From the NCBI GenBank assembly GCA_016946835.1, contig JACVTC010000020.1, forward strand, positions 377,001 through 441,000: DNA of 64,000 nt, written 5' to 3'. How positions within the stretch are numbered: position 1 is the first letter of the stretch; every line of letters begins with the position of its first letter. Source of the stretch: Neocallimastix lanati (nom. inval.) (taxonomy: Eukaryota > Neocallimastigomycota > Neocallimastigomycetes > Neocallimastigales > Neocallimastigaceae). The notes under the pieces were generated by a model. It did no database searches. It was given only the letters and a program-made list of their open reading frames with translations, and had not been told where the DNA came from. This document shows, piece after piece, positions 23,050-34,689 of the stretch. The position numbers and the translations under genes were made by a program.

Positions 23050-23622
23050 CTTTAGATTAAACGATGATTTTCAATGAAAAGTCTAATGAATTATAAAAAT
23101 GACCATAAAGTTAGGATCTATTTCTTTATAATCATATTCTGTGTTACATTTGTATTCTACGATATTAATAAATCGTATTATGATTGCAATTCTTTATAAA
23201 TGTATTTTATTAAATGGGTTGTAGTAAAACCAATGAACGATAAGTTCAATAAAGCTGAGTTTTATTTTTCTTCAACTAAAATGGATAAACCAAAATATTT
23301 TACAAGTCCTACATCTTCTAATTCTGGAGTTTCAAATTGACAGAAATATCCATATTCATAAGAAATTTGTAATTCACTATTTTTACTTTTAGTATTATTA
23401 CTTTTTCAATATCATGATCAATGGATACTCATTATTACAGTCCGTAAAGGTATTCTAATTTCATCTGATTTATGAATTACTATTATATAGTAATAATTCT
23501 TTTGTACTATTAAATGATTATAATTGATATTTGGTATAGATATTGTCATAGTAGTTAGTTCTGGAATAATGATTTCTAAAAATTCATTTATATAAAATAT
23601 TTTTTGAATAAATAACTTGTCA

Positions 23623-23671
<49 letters not shown>

Positions 23672-24311
23672 ATTATATTTATCAATAAATTTTGTTAAAT
23701 ATTTCATGCTGTTTGTTTTATTAATTATGTCTTAAGAAGATTTCTTTGTTATGAATTCTAAACAAATATTGTATATTTATAAAAATCAATTGAAAAATAA
23801 TTATTGTTCTTTTCCAAGATGTCTTTAGAATTTTTCAAATATGTCTAATTAAAAGAAACTAAAGTTATTCTAAAGTTATTATGGTGAACATAATATAATT
23901 ATGTGTTATCAGTTTTGTAACTTTTAGAACAAGAAAAATAAATCCATTATTATTATTAGAAAGGAAATATAAAAATTTGGAAGAGACGATTGTCTCGTTT
24001 AAATGTTCTTAAAATTGTCATTTAGATAAATTTAGATAAATGTTAAAAAATTAAATATTTAGGTGTAATTTTTATTTTTGCTCGAACCGTTGATGACTCA
24101 GTACTTTATTATTATTATTTATTGTGGGAACCCTTCATTAATAATTTGAACAATATATTACGTTTTCAATGATCATCTGGTAGTTTTTAAATTATTTGGT
24201 TCAAAAGCCAAAAGCAATAACTCTACATAAATCTATCAATGAAATTAAATCCCTGTTGATTAAAATTCTTCATCCTACTTATTAATATAAAGATTTTATG
24301 AAATCTAAATG

Positions 24312-24344
<33 letters not shown>

Positions 24345-24720
24345 ATTATTTTAATAAATAGAGAATATAATTTTATTTATTAAATTATTTTAATGAATAA
24401 TATATTATTAATGTATATGTGTATAAATATAAAAAAAAATATAATTAATAAATAAGAAAAAGGGAAAAAGTGATTTTTTAAAAATATTTAATAGGTTCAA
24501 TAATGTCTATAGTTGGATATTTAGTTATTTATTATACGGCACAAACTTAATATTTAAATATTTCGAACTAATTAATAATTGGAATTAGATATTTTGATAT
24601 ATTTAATTGCTCTTAACTAAAATAAAATAACTATTCCACTTTATCATATAATTAGTTGCTATGATAATAATTATAAAGATTATCTTTATTTAAATATGTA
24701 CTTAAATATTGTATTGATTT
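23050..24720 (-). pseudogene. Relic of an RPB2-like (second-largest subunit) RNA polymerase gene, central part
   Basis: Translating the minus strand gives collinear landmarks of the multisubunit RNA polymerase beta/RPB2 family in the right order. They are a IPII-type segment (about 24590), an IDRFM...LLNQII stretch then DDH-x-KRN (about 24240-24160; family DDRDHxxNKR), NETIVSSKFLYFLSNN (about 23960-24010; family TITSGLKYSLATGN), and RITLVSFN...TYLKN (about 23830-23870). Then come GYFCQFETPELEDVGLVKY (23300-23355; family WGxxCPxETPEGxxxGLVK), SFIGFTTTHLIKYIYKELQS (about 23180-23240) and EYDYKEIDPNFM (about 23100-23135). Stops, frameshifts and a poly(T) insertion break it. Three TGA codons lie within five codons at 23406-23420. 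It is not a functional gene. The source (nuclear paralogue, large DNA virus or cytoplasmic plasmid) is open. Confidence 0.6.
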
Positions 24721-24822
24721 TTTAAATGATCATGAAAGTGAAAAAGTTATTTTTTATTTAAAGAAGAAAAAAGAAAAAAAAGGATGATAAGGAAAAATAT
24801 TTGGAGATGTAAGAGGTAAAAT

Positions 24823-24856
<34 letters not shown>

Positions 24857-25392
24857 AAAATCAAATATATTAAATAAATGCTTTACTATAGATTTCCTAT
24901 CTTTTTTTTCTGTTATTCGAAAAATTTTAATTGGTTTAATAAGCTTTATTAATTCTCATTAAAAGATACTATTCTTGATACTATAAGTAACCAAAATGAA
25001 TTAGATATATTAAGTTTAATAATAAATTTAATGATTAATATCATTTTTTTTTTTTGTATTTCTCTTAATAAAAAAAATTTTAAGGCTTTATAGAATAATT
25101 ATAATATTATAATCAATAAATATCATATTTTATCATATTAATGATGAAGATAAAAATTAAAAAGATATTAATAATTATTATTTATAATATAATAATATAT
25201 AAATATTATATTTTTACTTTGTGTTTACATTTTTTAGTTTAAATTTAAAATAGCGATTAGATTAGAATATTTAATTAAATTTAAAATAGTGATTAGATTA
25301 GAATGTTTAATTAAGTTTTTATTATGATAATTGGATAAAAAATAATTTCTTTCATTACTTTATTTTATTCCATTTTCTTATATTTTTAATTT

Positions 25393-25432
<40 letters not shown>

Positions 25433-25547
25433 AATAATTTAAATTTTTAAATATTTTTAATTCTAAATCTTTTTTATAATTTTTTTACTTTTGAACTTTT
25501 TATTATTATTATTTTAATATTTATAATTAATTAAATTCTATTTTAAA

Positions 25548-25584
<37 letters not shown>

Positions 25585-26038
25585 AAGATATAAAATACAA
25601 AAAATATTAAATATTATTAAATTATATTCCTCAAATTATTTAATATATTTATAATTGATTGTAATAATTTTATTGTATTAATTTCTAGTTAACACTATTT
25701 TATTTTATTTTAAATAAATAAAAAGATAAAAGTATCAAAAAAAAAAAAAACGATCAAATCAAATTTTTTATAATAATTATTTAATTGATAATTAAAGAAA
25801 AGAAAGGCAAAAAAAAAAAAAAAATTTATATATATATATAAATATATAAAACTAATATATATAAAATAAAATTATTTTTTATTTTTTATTTATTTTTTTT
25901 TTTTTTATTTTTTTTAATTTTTTCTTTTTTTGATTTAATTTAAATTTATTTTAAATTTTAATTTATTTTAAATAACTAAATTTATTAAAAATAAAAATTA
26001 AAAATAATATTTTTTTTTTGTCTTTTTTTTTTTTTTGT

Positions 26039-26081
<43 letters not shown>

Positions 26082-26261
26082 TTAATTTTTATTTTTATTG
26101 CCTAATTTCTTTATTTAATATTAAACATATTTTATTTTTATCTACTTAATTTCAGTTGAAATTAAGAAACTAGAAATTAAAATTTAAAATCTAGAAATTA
26201 TATTTGTATAGAATAAAAATTCATATTTAAATTAATAAATAAATAATATAATAAAAAAAAA
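24721..26261. other. AT-rich intergenic with many poly(T)/poly(A) runs
   Basis: Contains poly(T) runs at 24825-24855, 25390-25429 and 26037-26076 and a 42-bp two-copy duplication near 25240-25320 (GATTAGATTAGAAT). The RPB2-like relic may extend into the first part, but nothing convincing was found. The end is the probable promoter of the next gene. Confidence 0.5.
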
Positions 26262-26459
26262 ATGTCATATCAAAATACTGATACTAGTTCTATTGAAATT
26301 TTAACTACCGAAAACATTATTGAAGAAGGCAATGGAGAACAGAATATTAGAATTAATAGGTAAACGAAAATTTTTATTTAATTTTATATTATTTTTATTC
26401 TTTTTTTTATTTTTTTTTTATTATTTTTTTTTATCTATATATATAAATTAAAAAGAATA

Positions 26460-26500
<41 letters not shown>

Positions 26501-27082
26501 ATATATAAGTATATTTATTCTAATAAATTACTTTTTAAAATAACTTAATAATTATATAATATCATTTTATCCATATATATATATAATTTAAATATTCGAT
26601 ATCTTAAAAAAAATGTTTTCCTCAATTTTTTATCTTATATAAATCTATTTATTTATAATAATGATAATTTAATAATTTTTTTTTTTTTTTTAAAAAAAAA
26701 ATATTTATTAATATAAATATAAGATATGAAACTGCTGTACCTATGAGAATTGATATTGAAGCTGCCTGTACCTATGTTATTGGTGGTGTATCAGGTAATA
26801 AACAAATAAGCAAATAAATAAACAAATAAATAAATGAATAAACAAGTAAAAAAAAAAAAAAAAAAAAAAGTAAAGGATAAACAAAAAATTTTATTAACAA
26901 CTAATTATTTTGATAAATAATAAATTAATAATAACTTTTCTAATTCATATATATAATCACATAATTATATATAATATATATATATATATTTTTTCATATT
27001 CTATTATAATCTAATTATAAAAATTTATTATATATATTTTCATATTCATATTCATATAAATTAATATATAAATATATTCTAT

Positions 27083-27127
<45 letters not shown>

Positions 27128-28050
27128 ATATTATCGAAATCCTCAAAATCTAATTCAAAATCTAAATTCAAAATCCAAATTCAAAATTTGAAATTCAAAA
27201 TCCAAATTCAAAATTCAAAATTCAAAATAATAAATATATATATATTATATATTTTAAATTTTCATATTCATTCATAATCATAAACTATTTAAAAAAATTT
27301 ATTATAAATATTTTTATATTTATATTTCAATAAATTTATATATAATTATATTATATATATATAAATCAAAATTAAATTCGATATCCAAATTCAAAATTCA
27401 AAATCTGAAATAATAAATAAAATAACAATTACAACATCAACAAAATAATAATACTAATCAAATGAATAAATATAAATATTATATATTTCAATAATACTAA
27501 TAAAATGAATAAATATATATATTATATATTTAAATAATAATAATAAAATAAATATATATTATATATTTAAATAATAATAATAAAATAAATATATATATAA
27601 AAAATATATATATATTTAAACAAAAATAAATAATAATAATAAAAACAGGTATTTTCTTTTTAATCTTAGAAACAAAAAATGACTATGTTCGTTTCCATGC
27701 CTGGCAATCATCTGTTCTTTTCTGTGTGTTAATGGTATATATATAAAAATTTTCAAAATTTAATTTTTTAAAAAACTTCTTAATTTTGAATATTCTGTAT
27801 ATAAATATTTATTCACTTTTATATATAAAAATTATATTATCCAATTTAAAAAAAATAAAAAAAAAATAATTATGAAAAAAATTTTTTTTATTGATTATTA
27901 TCATTATTATTATTATTATTAATAAAATAATAATATATATATATATATCATTTAGGTTATAAATTTCATATTCCTTAAAACTTTCTTGATTCATTTATTA
28001 ATTCCTAGTGAAGTTGGAATTATGTGTTTCCTCGCGTAATTAATAATAAA

Positions 28051-28090
<40 letters not shown>

Positions 28091-28577
28091 AATAAATAAT
28101 AAATTTTAGTTTTATATAATATTTAACTGAAAATTCATCTCAAATATTAAATATATTAAAATATTTTAATTATATATATATATATATACTATAATATTAT
28201 ATCTCTATATAACATATTTTTATACAATAATTAATATTATACTTCTATAATATTTGTAATAAATTTATATTGTATAACATTATTCCTCTCTATAATAATA
28301 TATTATAATCTTTTTATACCTAAAATTTTTAATATTTTTTACGATTTATCTAATCCATAAAAAAAAAATAACAATAATTAATAATTATAATTAATAATTT
28401 TAATAATAATTAATAATTATAATAATAATTAATAATTATAATAATAATTAATAATGATGATGATAATGATAATGATAATGATAAAAAGTTACCAAGCCTA
28501 TATTAATGCAGATTCTTTATTCCGATATGAAATTCCAATTATTGGAAGTATTGCCTCCGATTGGGTTGATTCTGAAT

Positions 28578-28579
<2 letters not shown>
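26262..28579 (+). CDS. Small UPF0132/DUF4870-like membrane protein, five exons
   Basis: Exons 26262-26359, 26724-26794, 27649-27734, 27956-28035 and 28489-28579 add to 426 bases, 141 residues plus stop, with compatible phases at every junction. All introns start GT and end AG (AAG, CAG, TAG, AAG). Exon 1 gives a polar N-terminus (MSYQNTDTSS). Exons 2-3 give ACTYVIGGVSG then FFLILETKNDYVRFHAWQS, the hallmark of the UPF0132/DUF4870 family. Exon 4 adds a hydrophobic helix. Exon 5 gives YQAYINADSLF...EIPIIGSIA, the family's C-terminal signature. Three transmembrane helices are expected. Family function is unknown; fungal members are thought to sit in internal membranes. No frame longer than 60 codons marks this gene, because its exons are short and AT introns separate them. 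Confidence 0.85.
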
Positions 28580-28608
<29 letters not shown>

Positions 28609-28637
28609 TATAAAGAATAATATCAAAAACAAAGATC

Positions 28638-28668
<31 letters not shown>

Positions 28669-28693
28669 TATATTTATTAAATTTAATTTATTT

Positions 28694-28731
<38 letters not shown>

Positions 28732-28912
28732 TTATAGTAAATATTTAAAAAAATAGAGTAGAAATAATAATAATAATAATAATAATGATAATAATAATTA
28801 TTTCAAATCAATAAAATAAAAATAAAATAAAAATAAAAATAAAAAAAAAAAAAAAAAAGGATTATTATTTAATAATAAATATATTATTATAAAAATTTTC
28901 TTTATTAATTTC

Positions 28913-28949
<37 letters not shown>

Positions 28950-29164
28950 CATACTATTAGTATTTTTTATTATTTAATTCTTTACTTATTTTTCATTTTT
29001 CATTTGTATTTTCAATTTTATTATTCCAATAAATAATTTCAATTTAAGGTATTTTTAAATATTATACCTCTATATATATATATATATGATTATTATTGTT
29101 GTTATTATTATTTTACTGAAAGTGTCACTTTCTTGGCAGAAATACAGTATATGAAATATTAAAG
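28580..29164. other. AT-rich intergenic, microsatellites
   Basis: (AAT)n runs at 28697-28730 and 28765-28790 and a 31-base T run at 28917-28948. No gene is seen. Confidence 0.5.
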
Positions 29165-29375
29165 ATCGATTTCGGAGGAAGGAAGAGCGTCGACCTTTAA
29201 ACAATAAGACAAAAAAAAGCTATTCTGATACAGATTCGATGATGATCACTCCATGTGAATAAAAATTATGATAATTTTTATCCACATGGAGGTAATCATC
29301 GATGAATTGGAAGGGTTAGAGGCCTTTTCGTCCTTCGAAATTCATAATGTAGTTTTTTTTTTTTTTTTTTTTTTT
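29165..29375 (+). ncRNA. Candidate structured RNA with 28-bp hairpin and T-run terminator
   Basis: This is an island of mixed composition in pure A/T sequence and has no ORF. 29241-29268 pairs with 29272-29300 (one bulge and one G-T pair) around a TGA loop. The stem continues outward through an ATTCGATG/CATCGATGAAT region. An outer stem pairs TTTC (29170-29173) and GAAGGA (29178-29183) with TCCTTC (29331-29336) and GAAA (29337-29340). A 23-base T run at 29353-29375 would stop Pol III. Conserved motifs of U1-U6, U3, SRP or RNase P RNA were not recognised. A fold-back mobile element is the main alternative. Confidence 0.45.
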
Positions 29376-30804
29376 ACTATTAATATAAAAATTTTCATAT
29401 ATTTTTCTTTTCATGTGTTTTGTTTTTAATATATATTATTTAATAAAGTTTATTATTGTTTAAAAATAAAATAAAATAAAATAAAATAAAATAAAAAAAA
29501 AAAAATAAAATAAAAAAAAAAAATAAAAATAAAAAAAATAAAAATAAAAAAAAAAAAAATAATAACAAAAGAAAGAAATTGTATATTGTATAACCACTAT
29601 CATCCATTTTTATATATATATATATATATATTGTTAAAAACTATAAAAAAAAACATATATATATATATGTTTATTTATATATTGTATATTTAAGATAAAT
29701 AATTTTAAAAATGAAATAAAATAAATGATAATGATAAAAGTTAATAAAACAATAATCCCATTAATATAATTTTAGGTATTATTGATTAATTATAATTATA
29801 TAAAATAATGTATTGAGGTTTTTTTATTATTTGTTTTATTATTAACACCATTTTTAATAAAAATATTTATTTATTTATTTTTATTTATATTTCATATCTA
29901 CATTTCATTATTTGTTTTATTTATATTTCATATCTACATTTCATTATTTGTTTTATTTATATTTCATATATACTATTTTTTATTTATTTCATTATATTAA
30001 TATTTTAGTTATTTATACTATTCAATTATACTTTTTATTTTTCTTTATTTTAAATTAATATTTACATTTTATAATTATTTCAATGGAATAATAATATTTC
30101 TAAATATAAATTTGAGAACAAATTTATTATTTCTGAATAATTTGGTTTTTGTAATCTTGAAATATGTAATACTCTTTAATTTTCTATATTTCCTGAGGAG
30201 AAATTTGTATAGGAAAAGATATAAATAATAAATTTAAATATATTTTGTATAAGAAAATTTATTTAAACATGGAATACTTTTAAATTTTCTACATTTCTAG
30301 AGGAGAAATCTGTATAAGAAAAAAAAATTAAATAATAAATTTAAATATAAATTTTCTTTATACAAAGTATATTTAAAGTAAAGCTGAAAAGAATTTAATT
30401 TATCATATATATATAATATTACATAAATAACATAAAACTTTGGTGATTATTTTCTATAAAATTTATTTACTAATATTTATTACTCTATATTCTTATATAT
30501 TTATATTTATTTTATTATTATAAGAAATATTTTTTAAATGTTATTTATTTTTTAAGTTTATTAAATAAAATATAATATTCATTTTATATATATAAAAAAA
30601 AAATAAATTTAACACTTGAGTCCATTGGTATAAATAATAAATTTTGCGAATAAATATATATAATATAATAAATTATAAAATTGAATGATAATATTTTAAA
30701 TTAAATGATGAGGTTCGGCTTTAACTAAATAAATTTTTTACAATAGCTAAAGCGATATTTTAAAAATAAAAAAAAAAAAAAAAATTTAAAAAGAAATCAT
30801 ATTT
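29376..30804. other. AT-rich intergenic with tandem duplications
   Basis: Contains an (AAAAT)n tract (29465-29560) and three copies of a 44-bp unit (ATTTCATATCTACATTTCATTATTTGTTTTATTT) at about 29868-29985. A diverged duplication of about 120 bp (AGGAGAAATTTGTATA/AGGAGAAATCTGTATA) spans 30170-30350. No gene is seen. Confidence 0.55.
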
Positions 30805-31117
30805 TTATTGCAGATTGTCCTTAGACTCTAAGTAGGAATTCATGATATTAAAACTATATGATATTGAGAGTGTGTTTGTTACGGTATCACAATAAATGTC
30901 TTTTGTACTTAATGAATGACATACAGTACAATATTTTATTTCCAAACGGTCTGTATTATTTTTAAACAAGTCTGGTAGTTTGGCCTCAGCATCATGAGCT
31001 AATTAAATACCATCTTTTTCTATTTCTTCAATACGTAATCAATCATTGCATGATTTACCTATAGTTGGCTGTTTATCTTTTTATCTATAGCATTAACATT
31101 TTCTAGAATATAATAAA

Positions 31118-31149
<32 letters not shown>

Positions 31150-31660
31150 CAACTTCTAACTACAATGTTGTATAATAACAAATTCTAACAAAAACTTTTT
31201 CTATGAATTTACCGGTTATTGAATCCACTAATTTTTTCATAATCGGAACTGCCATTAAAATTTTTGATATCATTACTCTCATTGAACGCATCAAAACATG
31301 TTCGATAACGTTGATTTTGACCTCCATACATTTCCCCATAAATATTTCAATTAAATGACCTAATGTCATACGAGAAGGAAAAGGCGTGAGAATAAACAAT
31401 AATATACGGAATAATTCAAAACTCTGTAGATGAGATATTAATTCCTCTGGTATAATAGCTAAAATTATATCCATTCTGTGCATATCTATTTGAAAAAATT
31501 TTATATAAATGACCATATTCAACACAACAGTAATAAATATCATTCTCAACAAAGGTAGTACAATAATCCAAATAAATTGGCCATCTAAATATATTTTTGA
31601 TACTTTTTGACTTCATTTTTTAATAAATTTATATTTACAGAAAAGTGGTTCAATTACTTC
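30805..31660 (-). pseudogene. Relic of an RPB2-like RNA polymerase gene, C-terminal part
   Basis: On the minus strand the order is KIFSNRYAQNGYNF (about 31490-31530; family KxSSRHGQKG), IIPYIIVYSHAF (about 31405-31440), PFPSRMTLGHLIEIFMGK (about 31325-31380; family PSRMTIGxLIExxxGK), ITGKFIEKVFVRICYYTTL (31160-31220; family TGxxxxxxIFxGPTYYQRL). After a poly(T) insertion follow QPTIGKSCND...LRIEEIEKDGI...LAHDA (about 31000-31075; family QPxxGRSRxGGLRxGEMERD), KYCTVCHS (zinc-ribbon cysteines), ISYSFNIMNSYLES and a TAA at 30805. Two frames alternate and several stops occur, so it is dead. It cannot be one collinear gene with the 23-24.7 kb relic, because the C-terminal part lies upstream of the N-terminal part on the shared strand. 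Confidence 0.75.
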
Positions 31661-32119
31661 AATACGAATTTCTAAAGCAATCAGTGTAACTGGTTAAGAT
31701 AGTATATTTTCATAATTTGAATTGATTATCAATCAATTATTTTTTCAAATAATAAATTACTATTATTTGAAATTTAAAAAGTCTTTTCTATTATTTATTA
31801 TATGAATTTTAATTCGTATCATTGATATATTTAAATATGTTATTTCAATATTAAATTAATTATTTTAATAAAGTAAATGTATAATTTAAAAAGTATTTTC
31901 TCTTATGATTATATAATTTTAAAAAAAAAAAAAAAATTTCTTTATTATTATATATTTTACTTTTTTATTATATTATGTTATAATTTCAAATATTTTAAAT
32001 TTCAATAAATTTTAAAAAAATTTCAAAAAATTTCAATAAATTTCAATAAATTTTAAAAAAAAAAAAAAAAAAAAAAAACCTGACATTTAGGAAGAATACC
32101 ACTTCATCATTCAATTATA

Positions 32120-32165
<46 letters not shown>

Positions 32166-32196
32166 TTTTTTTTCCCCATCATTTCAAAGGTTATTA
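31661..32196. other. AT-rich intergenic, poly(A)
   Basis: Poly(A) runs at 32056-32078 and 32120-32160 downstream of the minus-strand ankyrin gene; otherwise no feature seen. Confidence 0.5.
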
Positions 32197-34098
32197 TTAT
32201 TCCTTTTTTTGCCTCTTTTTAAAAATTGCTTCATGTTCAATTAAATATTTCGCTAAATTTTCATGGTCATTTTCAAGTGCTATAGTTAATTCATCATTTA
32301 TATATTCATTATTTATTTTTGTTCCATATTCAATTAAATATTTCATTAAATTTTCATTTTTTCCATAAACAAGAGATAATGGTGTTTCGTCGTCGTCGTT
32401 TTTTATATTTATATCGGCTCCATTTTCAATTAAATATTTTACTAAATCTTCATTGATGTTTTTACACGCTTTAAGTAATTCTTCATTTATATCTATATTT
32501 GTGTCATATTCAATGATATATTTCATTAATTTTTCATTTCCCCAGGAATATACTGAAGATAATACCGTTTCACCTTCTTCATCTTCTCTATTTAAGTCAG
32601 CTCCTTGTTCAATTAAATATTTTATTAAATTTTCATTTCTACTCAAGCATGCACTAAATATTGGTGTTTCCCATCGCTCATTTTCTTTATTTATATCAGC
32701 TCCATTTTCAATTAAATATTTTACTATATTTTCATTTCCACTTTCACATGCATCAAATAATGATGTTTGACCATAATCGTTTTCTTTATTTATATCAGCT
32801 CCTTTTTCTTCAATTAAATATTTTACTAAATCTTCATTTTTACCTGAACAGGCATAAAATAAAGGTGTTTCACCACTAATACATTCTTTATTTATATCTG
32901 CTCCAAGTCCTATTAAATATTTTACTAAATTTTCATTTCCACTCAAACATGCATTAAATATTGGAGTAATACCTTTATTACTTACTTTATTTATATCAGC
33001 TCCTTTTTGTTCAATTAAATATTTTACTAAATTTTCATTTCCACTTGAGCATGCATTAAATAATGGTGTAGTACCAGGAAATTTATTTACTTTATTTACA
33101 TCTGCTCCTTTTTCTACTAAATACTTTACTAGAATTTCGTTTCCAGTTGAACATGCATTAAATAATGGCGTAATACCTGCATTATTTTCTTTATTTATAT
33201 CAGATTGTTTTTGTTCAATTAAATATTTAACTAAAATTTCATTTCCACTAGAACAGGCATTAAATAATGGGGTTGCACCATATTTACTTTCTTTATTTAT
33301 ATCAGATTGTTTTTGTTCAATTAAATATTTTACTAAATTTTCTTTTCCACTATGACAGGCATTAAATAATGGCGTTTCACCATAGTCGTTTTCTTTATTC
33401 ATATCTACTCCTTTTTGTTCAATTAAATATTTTACTAAATTTTCATTTCCACTTGAACAGGCATTAAATAACGGGGTTTCACCCTTACTTCTATTTTCCT
33501 TATTTATATCTGCTCCCTTTTTTTCAATTAAATATTTTACTAAATTTTCATTTCCACTTGAACAGGCATAAAAGAAAGGTGTTTCACCGTTAATACCTTC
33601 TTTATTTATATCTGCTCCATGTTCAATTAAATATTTTACTAAGCCTATTTTTCCACTTTTACAAGCATTAATTAAATAAACACAACTAACACAATTTGCG
33701 TGTTCATAATAAAAAATATTTTCTGAATCTTTTTCTGTTGATATACTGTAATTATTAATTAATTTATTTAATTCTACAGTTGATTTTGGAATATTATTTT
33801 TATAAATTAAAATTAATTTTATTATACAGTCGGTATCAAAAAATTTAAAATTATTAAAAATAATATCTAACAATCTCAATTTATTATCTTTTAATAATTG
33901 TTTCAAGAGAGAAGAAGTAACTTTAAAAATATTATCATTTTTAACTATAAATTGTAAACGTTCAGTTGTCAATAAACCCTTTTTATATATTTCATAAACA
34001 ATATCGTTAACACTTTCATTATTTTGTATAAGTTTTATTTCATCAACATTTCCATTATCAATTGCTTTTATATATGAATTTATTTCAAAAGTATTCAT
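32197..34098 (-). CDS. Ankyrin-repeat protein (633 residues)
   Basis: Intact frame from ATG at 34098. Residues 1-140 form a non-ankyrin N-terminal domain. Its pattern (VYEIYKKGLLTTERLQFIVK, then SLLKQLLKDNKLRLLDIIF, then SKSTVELNKLINN-like) matches the N-terminus of the 22-kb ankyrin gene, so the two are paralogues. Residues about 145-620 are some 14 ankyrin repeats of about 33-35 residues. Many are nearly the same (GETPLFNACSSGNENLVKYL), which suggests recent internal expansion. An extra KG or KQ before the Gly-Ala-Asp turn gives odd spacing in several repeats. No signal peptide or membrane helix is seen. It probably acts as an intracellular protein-binding scaffold; the partner is unknown. 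The gene is close to an RPB2-like relic on the same strand, 537 bp downstream. Confidence 0.88.
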   Translation of the reverse strand: MNTFEINSYIKAIDNGNVDEIKLIQNNESVNDIVYEIYKKGLLTTERLQFIVKNDNIFKVTSSLLKQLLKDNKLRLLDIIFNNFKFFDTDCIIKLILIYKNNIPKSTVELNKLINNYSISTEKDSENIFYYEHANCVSCVYLINACKSGKIGLVKYLIEHGADINKEGINGETPFFYACSSGNENLVKYLIEKKGADINKENRSKGETPLFNACSSGNENLVKYLIEQKGVDMNKENDYGETPLFNACHSGKENLVKYLIEQKQSDINKESKYGATPLFNACSSGNEILVKYLIEQKQSDINKENNAGITPLFNACSTGNEILVKYLVEKGADVNKVNKFPGTTPLFNACSSGNENLVKYLIEQKGADINKVSNKGITPIFNACLSGNENLVKYLIGLGADINKECISGETPLFYACSGKNEDLVKYLIEEKGADINKENDYGQTSLFDACESGNENIVKYLIENGADINKENERWETPIFSACLSRNENLIKYLIEQGADLNREDEEGETVLSSVYSWGNEKLMKYIIEYDTNIDINEELLKACKNINEDLVKYLIENGADINIKNDDDETPLSLVYGKNENLMKYLIEYGTKINNEYINDELTIALENDHENLAKYLIEHEAIFKKRQKKE

Positions 34099-34192
34099 TC
34101 AAAGAACAAATTATTTTATAATTTATTATTATTATTACTATTATTATTATTGATGTTTTTATGAATACATATATATATATATATATTTTTAT

Positions 34193-34265
<73 letters not shown>

Positions 34266-34689
34266 TTTTAAACGCAGCAAATACTTCTATAGCCTTTCTG
34301 GAATCTAAATTATAACATATTATATATTATGTATTACATATCATATATAATAAATAAATAGATAGATAGATAGAAGATAGATAGATAAAATTGTTAACTT
34401 TTATTTTAATATAATTTTATTAGTTCATTGCCTAATTTTTTTTAACTAAATTGGAATTATTCCATAATAATGAAAATAATATTTTAATAATAAAAAAAAG
34501 AATAAAATTAAATATTTAAAAATTTTTATAAAATATATTTTTCTTGAACAAGCCACAATTATAAATATAATTATATAATTTTTTCTGTACTTGGTTAATC
34601 ATTTATTTATATTCCATAAATAATAAATTTATGTTAATAAATAATCTTTTATAGAATAAGAGTTTCATTCGAAAATGACTGATAGCGCT
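34099..34689. other. AT-rich intergenic with long (TTA)n microsatellite
   Basis: (TTA)n at about 34198-34266, short (TATC/GATA)n near 34360-34387. It is the upstream region of the ankyrin gene; no ORF. Confidence 0.55.

Noticed and set aside
23050-24720. RPB2-like relic as a live gene in a TGA=Trp code
   Set aside because: TAA and TAG stops and frameshifts also occur, and a poly(T) insertion splits it.
29165-29375. Identification as U3, U6, SRP or RNase P RNA
   Set aside because: None of the diagnostic boxes of these RNAs could be found in the right order.
31160-31616. Two minus-strand frames as separate genes
   Set aside because: They overlap in different frames and together give pieces of one RPB2-like relic.
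32453-32879. Plus-strand frames opposite the second ankyrin gene
   Set aside because: Antisense shadows of repeated coding sequence.
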